Below are positions 30,053-38,375 of a stretch of DNA of 64,000 nucleotides, in pieces. The notes beneath the pieces were generated by a model. That model ran no database searches, had not been told where the DNA came from, and saw only the letters and a program-made list of their open reading frames with translations. Made by a program: the position numbers and the translations under genes. The DNA is from Streptomyces sulphureus DSM 40104. GTDB taxonomy: Bacteria > Actinomycetota > Actinomycetes > Streptomycetales > Streptomycetaceae. The stretch lies in contig NZ_KB905814.1 in the NCBI RefSeq assembly GCF_000381025.1, positions 664,129-728,128 on the forward strand, given 5' to 3'. Each line of letters begins with the position of its first letter. Position 1 is the stretch's first letter.

Positions 30053-30649
30053 ATAACCACGAACGAGAGACGTGGTAATTCGAAAATTCTGAGCGCGACC
30101 ACCCGGCGATGGGCGGGTCTGATGGTGGCGGGGGTCTCCCTTGCCTGCATGTCGGGCTGCGGCGAAGCAAGGGACTACACGGTCCCGCACAGTGCTTGTG
30201 GAATCCAGGTGACTCCTTCCTCATTGGAGCCGCTGCTGCCGCCCGGAGAAGAGATCGACGACGAAGAGAAATTGGAGCTGCGCGAATACCAGCAACGCTG
30301 CTCGCTGAAGGTGGACGGACTGGAAGCATTGCGCATCAGAGGTGACGTGATCACCACTGACATGCACCCCTTCGAGGTCGAGCGGAGGCGTCTGGAAAAC
30401 AGCGGGAACCCTTCGCCGGCGCATGTCGGGCAGGCCGGACGTATCGCCGACGACCAGATCATCACCTACGTGCCGTGCACGTTCCAGCTGTCGAGCGAGA
30501 AAAAACCCGCAGAACGCCGATATGTCCTCGACCTCTATGCTGCGACGGACACCCCAGAGAACGTCGACGAACGCCGAGAGGCACTGGTCGAGCTCGCCAA
30601 GAGTCTACTTCCGAAGGCAAAGAAAGAGATGGGCTGCAGCAAGACGTGA
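30053..30649 (+). CDS. Lipoprotein 1 of a tandem array, start codon appears to be ATA
   Basis: A secreted lipoprotein of about 198 residues. The signal peptide includes TTRRWAGLMVAGVSLACMSGC, with lipobox MSGC. The mature part starts with GEARDYTVPHSACGIQVTPS and has the family motif EPLLPPGEEI plus four conserved-looking cysteines. GAGGAG at 30041-30046 is placed correctly for a codon at 30053, but that codon is ATA followed by ACC ACG. The first in-frame ATG (30121) would delete the basic n-region, and the ATG at 29888 lies deep inside the previous gene. A role as partner or immunity protein to the upstream gene is inferred from position. Confidence 0.55.
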   Translation: MTTNERRGNSKILSATTRRWAGLMVAGVSLACMSGCGEARDYTVPHSACGIQVTPSSLEPLLPPGEEIDDEEKLELREYQQRCSLKVDGLEALRIRGDVITTDMHPFEVERRRLENSGNPSPAHVGQAGRIADDQIITYVPCTFQLSSEKKPAERRYVLDLYAATDTPENVDERREALVELAKSLLPKAKKEMGCSKT

Positions 30650-30732
30650 CCGCTCTGCTGCGGCAGCCGAAACATAGTGAGTCGCCTAGGCCCACCCTCT
30701 CTCCGGATCGGTTACCGGATGCCTCGCATTAA

Positions 30733-30939
30733 AAACGGCCTCGTCTGGGATACGGCGGCAACCCGTCACAGGAAAAGGGCTTCACGAAGTATGCGGACGC
30801 GGACAGGAATCTGGGGATCGTCGACAACGAATGGGAAACTACTCGGCGCTGCATCGGCGAGACTCCGCGACAGCAACGGTGCGCGAACCGCACTGTTCCC
30901 CCTGCCGCTCTCCGCGCAGACGCACGAGCCCACCCGTAA
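30733..30939 (+). pseudogene. Remnant of a second effector C-terminal tip
   Basis: An open stretch without start between the two lipoprotein genes. Its product from about 30763 to 30867 aligns without gaps to the last residues of the 708-residue protein: PSQEKGFTKY against NSKEDGLTEY. It then shares L, VD, R and a terminal G-x-T-P at the same spacing over 29 residues (9 identical). It looks like the relic of a duplicated effector-tip plus lipoprotein cassette. Confidence 0.5.
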
Positions 30940-30994
30940 CCATTTTCAGTCCCCACCTCCTCACTTCCGCTTCCGAACATGTGTCCTTCTCACA

Positions 30995-31522
30995 ATGATA
31001 TTGTTGGCGGCGGGGACAGGTTGCGGCATCAGCGGCGTCGAGGTGCCTGACAAGGTGTGCGGCGCGAAGGTGGACCCGGGACTGCTCGAAAATTTGCTTC
31101 CCGCTGACGGCGAGTACAAAGAAACGCACAATGACACCTTGCCGGGATACCATGGACACGAGTGCATCGCCAAGACCGGAAAAGGGCACGAAATAAGGAT
31201 CAGGGACGAACTGGCCCCCGACGGAATCGACCCGCTGAAGGCGCTCGACAGCACCGTGAAGCATCTCGAAAATCCTGAGATGATATCCATCGGCCACAAG
31301 GCGGCTGTCGGTGACACCGGTATCATCACCCACGCCCACTGCAAATTCCGCCCCAAGTCGGCAGCAAAAATCGAAGAAGGGGAATATGTAGTCATAGTGA
31401 AGCTGTGGCACGACGAAGTGGTGGTAGAGAAGGCAACCGACAAATACCGTAAGGATCTCGTTCGGTTCGCCAAGAATTACTTTCCCAACGCGATGAAGGC
31501 TCGGGGCTGCCGCGGCGCCTGA
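30995..31522 (+). CDS. Lipoprotein 2 of the array, 5' end probably damaged
   Basis: About 175 residues from ATG 30995. The body, VCGAKVDPGLLENLLPADGE, matches the CGIQVTPSSLEPLLPPGEE part of lipoprotein 1. Both share cysteine spacing and the late HAHCKF / YVPCTF cysteine. The hydrophobic stretch VLLTMILLAAGTGC would be a lipoprotein signal, but the only canonical in-frame start leaves just MILLAAGTGC. The basic FRFRT residues lie upstream without any ATG, GTG or TTG. It may be unexpressed or use a non-canonical start. No ribosome binding site is evident. Confidence 0.5.
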   Translation: MILLAAGTGCGISGVEVPDKVCGAKVDPGLLENLLPADGEYKETHNDTLPGYHGHECIAKTGKGHEIRIRDELAPDGIDPLKALDSTVKHLENPEMISIGHKAAVGDTGIITHAHCKFRPKSAAKIEEGEYVVIVKLWHDEVVVEKATDKYRKDLVRFAKNYFPNAMKARGCRGA

Positions 31523-31720
31523 CCACTACGAAGAGTTCCCTCTCCCCGAGTACCGGCAAAGCTGCTCGCTCAAGGGCGACGGGCTCGGCGCATTGGGCGT
31601 CAGGGGCGATGTCGTCACCACCGGCACGCAGCCCTTCGAGGTCGAGCGGGAGCGCCTGGAGGACGGCGGCGATCCGGCGCCGGTGGACGCGGACCAAGCA
31701 GCACGGGTCATTGCCCATGC
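31523..31720 (+). pseudogene. Remnant of a third lipoprotein copy
   Basis: Begins immediately after the stop codon of lipoprotein 2, with no start. The translation EYRQSCSLKGDGLGALGVRG followed by DVVTTGTQPFEVERERLEDG matches EYQQRCSLKVDGLEALRIRG / DVITTDMHPFEVERRRLENS of lipoprotein 1. Similarity fades after the QAARVIAHADL segment. Both ends are missing, so it is a relic of the array. Confidence 0.75.
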
Positions 31721-31866
31721 GGACCTGTTGTCACCAACGCCTAACGCACGCAATCGAGTTGACACCACCACCGTCTCCACGCAATACCTCCACACCTCTA
31801 CCCGCGTAGCGCATCTGATGGCATGCTCGCTTCAATCCATCCTTCCCCCACAGGAGGAGCCCACCG

Positions 31867-32565
31867 ATGCGCATCAGAACGATCGCCGTTCCGCTCGCCG
31901 TCACGGCGGCCATGCTCGTCGCGCCCGGGGTCGCCGCGGCCGACTCCGGGGCCGGCACCACGCATGTCACCGGCCTCGCGGGGGCCTCGTCGGCGCAGGT
32001 CGAAGTCGCCCGCGACGGGGACCGGTTGCACACCGAGGCGACGCGGACGCAGGCGTCGAAGACGCTCGAAGTCGACTACCAGGTGCAGGAGACGGGGTAC
32101 TGGTGCGGCCCCGCCGCGACCCGTATCGCGCTCTCGGCGCGCACCGCCCCGCCGAGCCAGACCGACCTGGCGGCGCAGCTCGGCACGACGGAGAACGGGA
32201 CGGACGACATCAGCCAGGTGACCGAGGTGCTCAACGGCAACCTCGGGGAGGGCTGGTACGAGTCGAAGTACATGCCCAACGACCCGCCGACGCAGGAAGA
32301 GCGGGACCTGCTGTGGCAGGACGTCGTCACCGACGTCGACAACGGGTACCCGCTCGTCACCAACATCGTCGCGCCGCCCGGCAACCAGCCTCCCGGCTAC
32401 CCGTCGGACCAGACGGTCTATCACTACTTCACGGTCATCGGCTACGACGACGCCAACCAGTCGGTGCTCATCGCCGACCCGGCCTCGTTCTCCGGCAACC
32501 AGATCTACTGGCTCTCCTTCGACCAACTCGCCACGCTCATACCGCCGAAGGGTTACGCAGCCTGA
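31867..32565 (+). CDS. Secreted C39-like cysteine peptidase (Peptidase_C39_2 family)
   Basis: 232 residues. Signal peptide at about 1-27, cleaved near GVAAADS. The papain-like domain covers about 70-225. The catalytic Cys is in QETGYWCGPAATRIAL, with the oxyanion Gln just before. His is in the VYHYFTVIGYDD motif and Asp in LIADPAS. Such proteins are found in actinobacterial secretomes and can process peptides or exported proteins. AGGAG upstream of ATG 31867. It lies directly after the decaying lipoprotein array but has normal high GC. Followed by a strong terminator. Confidence 0.85.
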   Translation: MRIRTIAVPLAVTAAMLVAPGVAAADSGAGTTHVTGLAGASSAQVEVARDGDRLHTEATRTQASKTLEVDYQVQETGYWCGPAATRIALSARTAPPSQTDLAAQLGTTENGTDDISQVTEVLNGNLGEGWYESKYMPNDPPTQEERDLLWQDVVTDVDNGYPLVTNIVAPPGNQPPGYPSDQTVYHYFTVIGYDDANQSVLIADPASFSGNQIYWLSFDQLATLIPPKGYAA

Positions 32566-32574
32566 ACCGCCGTC

Positions 32575-32603
32575 GGGCTCGGCACCCGCGGGGTGCCGAG
32601 CCC
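32575..32603 (+). terminator. Terminator downstream of the C39-like peptidase gene
   Basis: GGGCTCGGCACCC / GGGTGCCGAGCCC, a 13-bp perfect stem with loop GCG, 10 nt after the stop codon. Confidence 0.88.
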
Positions 32604-32838
32604 GCTCGCGTTCCCTCGATCGCGCCACCACGCGGCGAGGCCCGGGGTCGCCCCCGTCCGCTTTTCCCCCTTTTGCACGTATCCGTCCCCTCCTCTACCG
32701 TCGTGAGAGTCGCGGAAGCAGACCGGTGCGCAGGCATTCGTCGCCGTGCGCTGCCGAGTGCGCGCCGCCGTGTCGGAGGTCGTGAGGCCGTCGGCTCGGG
32801 GCCGGGCGCGCTGCGTCGGCTTGTACCGAGGAGACCCG

Positions 32839-33666
32839 ATGACGAGCGTGACGACCTACGACGGGGCGAAGATCTTCTACAAGGAGTCCGGAACCGGTCC
32901 CCCTGTGGTCTTCAGCCACGGCTGGCCACTCCACGCCGACGTGTGGGACGACCACATGGCGCTCGTCGCCTCCCACGGGTTCCACGCCGTCGCGCACGAC
33001 CGGCGGGGCCACGGGCGCTCCGCACAGACGTGGCGCGGCAACGACCTCAACACCTACGCGGACGACCTCGCGCAGGTCATCGAGGCGCTCGGGCTCCGCG
33101 AGGTCACACTCGTCGGGCACTCGGCCGGGGGCAGCGAGATCGCCCGCTACGTCGGTCGGCACGGGACGTCGCGCATCGCGCGGATCGTGCTTCTCGGATC
33201 GGTCTCCCCGCAGGTCCGGCGGACGGAGGCGAACCCGTCCGGGCTGGCGCCGAGCGTCCTCGACACGGTGCGGGAGTCGATGCGCACCCGTCGTTCCGGC
33301 TTCTTCCAGGCGCTCACCCGGACGTTCTTCGGCGCCAACCGTCCGGGGCACACCGTCACCAGGGACGAGCGCGAGGCGTACTGGCTCATGAGCATGGCGC
33401 TCGGGACCAAGGGCGCCTCGGAGGGCGTCGAGTCGCTCTTCGGCGCCGATCTCACCGAGGACCTTCGGAAGGTCGACGTCCCGACGCTCGTCCTCCACGG
33501 GGACGAGGACCAGATAGCGCCGCTGGAAGCGACGGGCCGCAGGTCCGCCTCGCTCGTACCCGGCGCGGCGCTCCGGGTCTACCCGGGCGCTCCGCACGCC
33601 TTCGCCGGCATGCGCAGCTACCGCGAGCCGCTCGGCCGGGACCTGCTCGGCTTCCTCCGCTCCTGA
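32839..33666 (+). CDS. Alpha/beta hydrolase, non-heme haloperoxidase-like
   Basis: 275 residues, full length for the family. Catalytic triad: Ser in LVGHSAGGSE (G-x-S-x-G), Asp in LVLHGDEDQIAP and His in PGAPHAFAG. The N-terminal VVFSHGWPLHADVWDDH and VAHDRRGHGRS motifs are typical of chloroperoxidase/arylesterase-type hydrolases. These act as perhydrolases or esterases. ATG 32839 has ACCGAGGAGA upstream. An in-frame start at 32746 would add 31 unconserved residues. Its stop is 8 nt from that of the convergent MFS gene. Confidence 0.88.
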   Translation: MTSVTTYDGAKIFYKESGTGPPVVFSHGWPLHADVWDDHMALVASHGFHAVAHDRRGHGRSAQTWRGNDLNTYADDLAQVIEALGLREVTLVGHSAGGSEIARYVGRHGTSRIARIVLLGSVSPQVRRTEANPSGLAPSVLDTVRESMRTRRSGFFQALTRTFFGANRPGHTVTRDEREAYWLMSMALGTKGASEGVESLFGADLTEDLRKVDVPTLVLHGDEDQIAPLEATGRRSASLVPGAALRVYPGAPHAFAGMRSYREPLGRDLLGFLRS

Positions 33667-33674
33667 GCGGAAGC

Positions 33675-34898
33675 TCAGCGTCCGGTGACGGCCGCGGAGG
33701 CCGCGTCCGCGTCGTCCTCCGTCTGCCCGCCGGCGACGACGCGCGAGTGCCCGCGCTCGCCCCGGTCGAGGAAGCCGCCGACGACGGCGAGGCCCAGACC
33801 GACGACGGCGAGCGCCGCGCCGACGAGCGCAGGCGACGTCCAGCCCCAGCCGAGCGAGATGACGATCCCGCCGAGCCAGGCGCCGCCCGCGTTGGCGAGG
33901 TTGAACGCGGAGTGGTTGGAGGCCGCCGCCATCGTCGGCGCGTTCTCCGCCTTCGCCATGAGGAGCATCTGGAGCGGCGTCGTGATGAGGGCGCCGACGG
34001 CGCCGATCAGCACGACCGTCACCATGGCGGCGGGCGCCGAGTGGACGGCGAAGAAGAAGGCGGTCAGCGCAGCGGCGAGCGCCAGCAGGCCGCCGTAGAG
34101 CGTGGGGCGCAGGGCGCGGTCGGTGAGCGGTCCCGCCACGAGGGTGCCGAGGGTCATGCCGATCCCGTAGAGGGCGAGGACCCATGTCGTCGACGACTCG
34201 GCGAGGCCCGTCACCTCGGTGAGCATCGGCACGAGGTAGCTGTAGACGGCGAAGCAGCCGCCGAAGCCGAGGACGGCGGTGAAGAGTCCGAGCACCACCT
34301 GCCGGTTGGCCATCGCCCGCAGCTCCTGCCTGATCCCGGCCTGCGGACCGCGCGGCTGGTGCGGTACGAGCGCCGCGATGGCGGCCATCGCGACGAGGCC
34401 GATCCCGGCGACGGCGAGGAAGGTGACGCGCCACCCGAGGTTCTGCCCGAGCGCCGTGGCGGCCGGTACGCCGACGATGTTGGCGACCGTCAGCCCGAGG
34501 AACATCGTCGCCACCGCTCGCGCCGCCCGCTCGGGCGCCACGAGCCGGGCGGCGACGACCGCGCCCACGCCGAAGAGCGCGCCGTGCGGCAGCCCCGCGA
34601 GCACGCGGGCGGTGAAAAGGGTGCCGAAGCCGGGGGCGAACGCCGAGGCGGTGTTGCCGACGACGAAGAGCCCGCTGAGGAGCAGCAGCAGCCGCTTGTG
34701 CGGAATCCGCGCCCCGACGGCGGTGAGCAGCGGAGCGCCGACGACGACGCCGAGTGCGTAGGCCGAGACGAGGTTGCCCGCACGCGGTACCGACGTCCCG
34801 AGCGCGTCGGCGACCTGCGGCAGGAGGCCCATCATCACGAACTCCGTCGTGCCGATCCCGAAGGCGGCGACGGCGAGGGCGAGCAGGGCCAGGGGCAT
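33675..34898 (-). CDS. MFS transporter, DHA1 (AraJ/YdhP-like) family
   Basis: A 12-helix proton-coupled efflux-type permease of 407 residues. Helix 1 has the subfamily motif AAFGIGTTEFVMMGLLP. Motif A is GARIPHKRLLL, and motif C-like GLPHGALFGVGAVVAARLV is in helix 5. The cytoplasmic loop between helices 6 and 7 contains PHQPRGPQAG. The C-terminal tail is acidic and soluble. Family members export sugars, arabinose-like compounds or drugs; the substrate is unknown. ATG 34898 with GGAGG about 9 nt upstream. Confidence 0.88.
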   Translation of the reverse strand: MPLALLALAVAAFGIGTTEFVMMGLLPQVADALGTSVPRAGNLVSAYALGVVVGAPLLTAVGARIPHKRLLLLLSGLFVVGNTASAFAPGFGTLFTARVLAGLPHGALFGVGAVVAARLVAPERAARAVATMFLGLTVANIVGVPAATALGQNLGWRVTFLAVAGIGLVAMAAIAALVPHQPRGPQAGIRQELRAMANRQVVLGLFTAVLGFGGCFAVYSYLVPMLTEVTGLAESSTTWVLALYGIGMTLGTLVAGPLTDRALRPTLYGGLLALAAALTAFFFAVHSAPAAMVTVVLIGAVGALITTPLQMLLMAKAENAPTMAAASNHSAFNLANAGGAWLGGIVISLGWGWTSPALVGAALAVVGLGLAVVGGFLDRGERGHSRVVAGGQTEDDADAASAAVTGR

Positions 34899-35195
34899 GA
34901 CGGGTGAACCTCCGGTCGGCGGGGGCGGATCGTGCTGGGGGACGGCTGCGTGCACCACGGACTCCGGCGGCCGTGTGTGCGGGCACAGTCGTGGTACAGC
35001 AGCGATCGGCTGCTGTGCATTCCCGCTCGGCGGGAGTCCGGGTATGACGTGCGCCATACCTGTCCCGGTGGAACGGCGGTCACGGACGGGGCGTCAGCCC
35101 CCTCGGCTGCGGGAAAAGCAACCCCTCGGGTTTCACGGTGAGTTGATGATGAGAGAGGGTGTTGCCTCATAGATGCGGTGATGAGAGGAGCCTCG

Positions 35196-36068
35196 ATGGC
35201 GGAGCAGTCGGGTTGGATGTCCACGAGCGGCCCCGGGCCGACGGCGGCGAACCCCGTTTCGGATCAGGGGAAGCCGCAGGTGGCGCGGATGTACGACTAC
35301 TACCTGGGCGGCAAGGATCACTTCGAGGCCGACCGGGCGGCAGCGTCGGAGACGATGCGCCTCTGGCCGAACGTCGCGAGCGGGGCCCGGGCCAACCGTC
35401 ACTTCCTGCACGTCGCCGTCGAGCACCTCGCCCGCGAGCAGGGCATCGACCAGTTCATCGACATCGGCACCGGCATCCCGACGGAGCCGAACACCCACCA
35501 GATCGCCCAGTACCACCAGCCGCAGGCGCGCGTCCTCTACACCGACAACGACCCGATCGTGATGACGTACGCACAGGCCCTGTTGACGAGTTCGCCGCAG
35601 GGACGGGTGGACTACATCGAGGCGGACCTGCGGAAGCCGCAGGACATCCTGAACCATCCCTGTCTGGCGGGGCCCGAGCCGGTGCTGGACCTCAGCCGTC
35701 CGGTGGCGCTCTTCGTCGTGGCGATCTTCCACTTCATCACGGACGAGGACGGGCCGAGCGAACTGCTGCGCACGCTGATGGAGCCGCTCGCACCCGGCAG
35801 CCACCTGGTGCTCTCGCACGCGAGCGGGGACTTCGACGCGGACGTGGAGAAGGCGGCCGAGTTCTACCGGAGCCGCAATCTGCCCGCCAGGACGCGCTCC
35901 CGCGAGGAGGTCGAAGAGCTGGTCACCGGTGCGGGCGTCGAGCTGGTGGAGCCCGGGGTGCAACCGCTGCACCGGTGGTGGCCGGGGCGTCCGGCACGCC
36001 TGGCGCCGGCCGCCGTCTCCACCGACGCGCAGTGTCCCGGGTACGGGGTGATGGCCCGGAAGCGGTGA
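35196..36068 (+). CDS. DUF574 SAM-dependent methyltransferase (PF04672), copy 1
   Basis: 290 residues. Family signatures: ARMYDYYLGGKDHFEADR near the N-terminus, FIDIGTGIPTEPNTHQIAQ (motif I), VLYTDNDPIVMTYAQALL, and ALFVVAIFHFITDEDGP with the late SHLVLSHASGD strand. The family is greatly expanded in Streptomyces and its acceptor is unknown. ATG 35196 is preceded by GAGAGGAG at five bases. ATG 35181 and GTG 35178 are alternatives. A second copy lies at 50038-50844. Confidence 0.9.
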   Translation: MAEQSGWMSTSGPGPTAANPVSDQGKPQVARMYDYYLGGKDHFEADRAAASETMRLWPNVASGARANRHFLHVAVEHLAREQGIDQFIDIGTGIPTEPNTHQIAQYHQPQARVLYTDNDPIVMTYAQALLTSSPQGRVDYIEADLRKPQDILNHPCLAGPEPVLDLSRPVALFVVAIFHFITDEDGPSELLRTLMEPLAPGSHLVLSHASGDFDADVEKAAEFYRSRNLPARTRSREEVEELVTGAGVELVEPGVQPLHRWWPGRPARLAPAAVSTDAQCPGYGVMARKR

Positions 36069-36093
36069 GGGTGCGAGGTCGCGGAGCGGTGCC

Positions 36094-36867
36094 TCAGCGC
36101 AGCCGCGCCGCGACCTCGTCCGCGCAGGCGCGCAACTCCGGCAGGAGCGACCGGAGTTCGGAGCCCCGGGTGAGGACGACCGTCGCGCCGAGGGAGAGGG
36201 TGAGCGGCGTCTCGCGGAGGCCCTCCGGGTCGGGGACGGGGACGGCTATGGAGCGGACGCCGATCTCGTTCTCCTCGTCGACCTCGGCCCAGCCGAGCTC
36301 GCGGACGCGCGCCAGCTCCTCGCGGAGCGCGCCCGCGTCGGTGCAGGTGTGCGGGGTGACGGGGACGAGCTTCGCCGCGAGGAGCTGCTCGCGCTCCTCC
36401 TCGGGGAGGCCGGCGGCGAGGAGCTTCCCCATCGACGTGGCGTACCACGGGTTTCTCGTGCCCTCGGCGCTGCGTAGCTGTATGTGCTGGGTGCCCTCGG
36501 CGGTGAGGACGAGCAGGATCTCGGCGCCGTCGAGGACGCCGGTGAGGACGGGGAGTCCGGTGCGGGCCGCGAGGCGCTGTACGGGGCCCGCCGCCGACGA
36601 GTACCCGGCGGACGAGCGCTGGAAGCCGCGGGAGAGCTCCAGGACGCGGACGCCGAGGGCGTAGCGGCGGGTGTCGGCGTCGTAGGCGACGAAGCCCTCC
36701 GCGACGAGCCTGGCGAGGAGCCGGTGCGCGCTGCTGACGGGCAGCCCGGCGGCGCGGGCCACTTCGCTGACGCCCATCCCCCGGGTGTGCCGGGAGAGGA
36801 CGGTGAGCAGGCGGAGCCCGCGGCCGAGCATGTCGTCACCGGGTGGTTGACTCACCGCGGGGTTCAC
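36094..36867 (-). CDS. IclR-family transcriptional regulator
   Basis: 257 residues. The N-terminal winged HTH, LRLLTVLSRHTRGMGVSEVA followed by GLPVSSAHRLLARLVAEGF, and the C-terminal effector domain, with ATSMGKLLAAGL and GVRSIAVPVPDPEG, are typical. GTG 36867 overlaps the end of the upstream MFS pseudogene by 32 nt on the same strand, so the two were an operon. A palindrome at 38192-38208 in front of that operon and the divergent dehydrogenase gene is the probable operator. The regulator itself is intact even though the transporter is broken. Confidence 0.92.
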   Translation of the reverse strand: MNPAVSQPPGDDMLGRGLRLLTVLSRHTRGMGVSEVARAAGLPVSSAHRLLARLVAEGFVAYDADTRRYALGVRVLELSRGFQRSSAGYSSAAGPVQRLAARTGLPVLTGVLDGAEILLVLTAEGTQHIQLRSAEGTRNPWYATSMGKLLAAGLPEEEREQLLAAKLVPVTPHTCTDAGALREELARVRELGWAEVDEENEIGVRSIAVPVPDPEGLRETPLTLSLGATVVLTRGSELRSLLPELRACADEVAARLR

Positions 36868-38177
36868 CTCGCTGCGCTGGGGTCTCCGGCGCCGACCCGC
36901 CGGGCGGCTCGGAGGCGGGAAGGTTCACCGTACCCAACGCCTTCGCGGGGGCACCGGGTTCCCGGATCGCCGGCATCAGCGCCGCGGAGACGAGCGTGCA
37001 GACGGCCATGAAACCGAACCCTCCCGCGTTCCCCAACTCGGTGCCGCGCACCCATCCGACGAGGTACGTGCCGGCGAAGGAACCCGGGCACCGAGGAAGT
37101 TGACGAGCGCGACGGCCGCCCCCGCGACCCCCGCGGGAGCGAGTTCGGAGACGAGCGCGAAGTACGGCGCGTACATGCGCAGCCCTGCGACGACGAGGAG
37201 CGTCAGCGCCACCGGGAAGTTGCCGCCGGCGAGGTAGGAGCCGAAGAGCGCGGCGGCGCCCCGTGCGGTCCGAGACACGGGAGTTGGGGAGCATCGCCGC
37301 GACGGCGAAGGCGTACGGGGTCGCGGAGAGGAGGCCGGTCGCACCGATGCCCTCGCCCGAGCCCTGCTTGACGATCGCGGGCAGCCGGAAGACGAACCCG
37401 TACATCCCGAACGACCAGGAGAAGTACTGCGCCGCCATCACCAGCACCGGCCGCGCCCGGAACACGCGTGGCCGTCGACCCGGCGTCGGCGACCTCGGTG
37501 GGTGCGGGCTCCTCGGCCGCCAACCGCTCGGCGAGCTCGGTGCGTTCGGCCTGGGGGAGCCAACGCGCGTCCTGCGGGGGGTCCTTGACGAGCTTGAGGC
37601 AGAGCAGCCCCCACACCACGGAGGTGGCGCCCTCGACGACGAACATCACCCGCCAGTCGGAGACGGAGACGAACACCCGGAGACGGCGGAGAGCCACATG
37701 ACGGTGACGGGGTTGCCGAGGATGAGGAAGGTGTTCCCCTCCCCCGCTCCCCCTTCGTGAACCACCTGCTCAGCAGCGTCACCAGCGACGGCAGCACCGC
37801 ACCCTCGACGACGCCGAGCAGGAAGCGCACCGCGACGAGCTGCGTCGGGCTGCTCAACAGCCCCTGGACGACGGCGAGCAGACCCCACGCGGCGGTCGAC
37901 CAGGCGATGAGCCGGCGGGCGCTGCGCTGCTCCGCGCAGATGGTGCCGGGGATCTGGAAGAGGAAGTAGCCGAGGAAGAAGGACGCCGCGATGAGCGAGT
38001 CCTGCGCGGCCGTGAGGCCGAGCTCGTCGGCCGTGCCGCCGGCCGAGGTGCGAGGGAGCAGTGGGACTTGTCGAGGTACGCGAGCGAGTGCGTGACGAAG
38101 GCGATCGGCATCAGGTGCCGGGCACGTACGGAGGACCAGAACCCTCCGCCGGGACGGGAGGGTGACCCGGCTGTCAT
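36836..38177 (-). pseudogene. MFS transporter (ACS/phthalate-permease-like), multiply frameshifted
   Basis: A complete MFS sequence can be read only by changing frame about six times. In order: MTAGSPSRPGGGFWSSVRAR with LAYLDKSHCSL; then LGLTAAQDSLIAASFFLGYF and LLGVVEGAVLPSLVTLLSRW; then NTFLILGNPVTVMWLSAVSG. After that come VEGATSVVWGLLCLKLVKDP; then AAQYFSWSFGMYGFVFRLPA; then MYAPYFALVSELAPAGVAGA; and finally YLVGWVRGTELGNAGGFGFM to the stop at 36836. The order and content fit a 430-residue anion:cation symporter-type permease. Frameshifts fall near 38050, 37735, 37690, 37465, 37270 and 37085. Confidence 0.85.
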
Positions 38178-38191
38178 CCCGGACCCGCTTA

Positions 38192-38208
38192 TTTCCGCTA
38201 CGTGGAAA
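38192..38208. promoter_or_regulatory. Candidate IclR operator, palindrome TTTCC-N7-GGAAA
   Basis: TTTCCGCTACGTGGAAA is a 17-bp inverted repeat with perfect 5-bp arms, similar in form to known TTCCG-type IclR-family operators. It lies 15 bp upstream of the transporter pseudogene start and in the divergent spacer of the 2-hydroxyacid dehydrogenase gene. A further GTGTTTCAC repeat follows immediately. Confidence 0.6.
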
Positions 38209-38375
38209 GTGTTTCACTGAGCGGCAAGACGGTACGAAGGGACGCGTGACCGGTCAGCGGAGAGCGCCGGGGAACATCCGCGACGGCCAAGGGTGTTGGG
38301 CGGAAGGACACCCGACCGGCACCAGCGTCGTCCCGTCGGCCGCCGCGCCACCAGGACCACGAAGAAAGGCACCCC

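Noticed and set aside
36836..38177. Programmed frameshifting in the MFS gene
   Set aside because: About six shifts in both directions without slippery sites fit decay or sequence error, not recoding.
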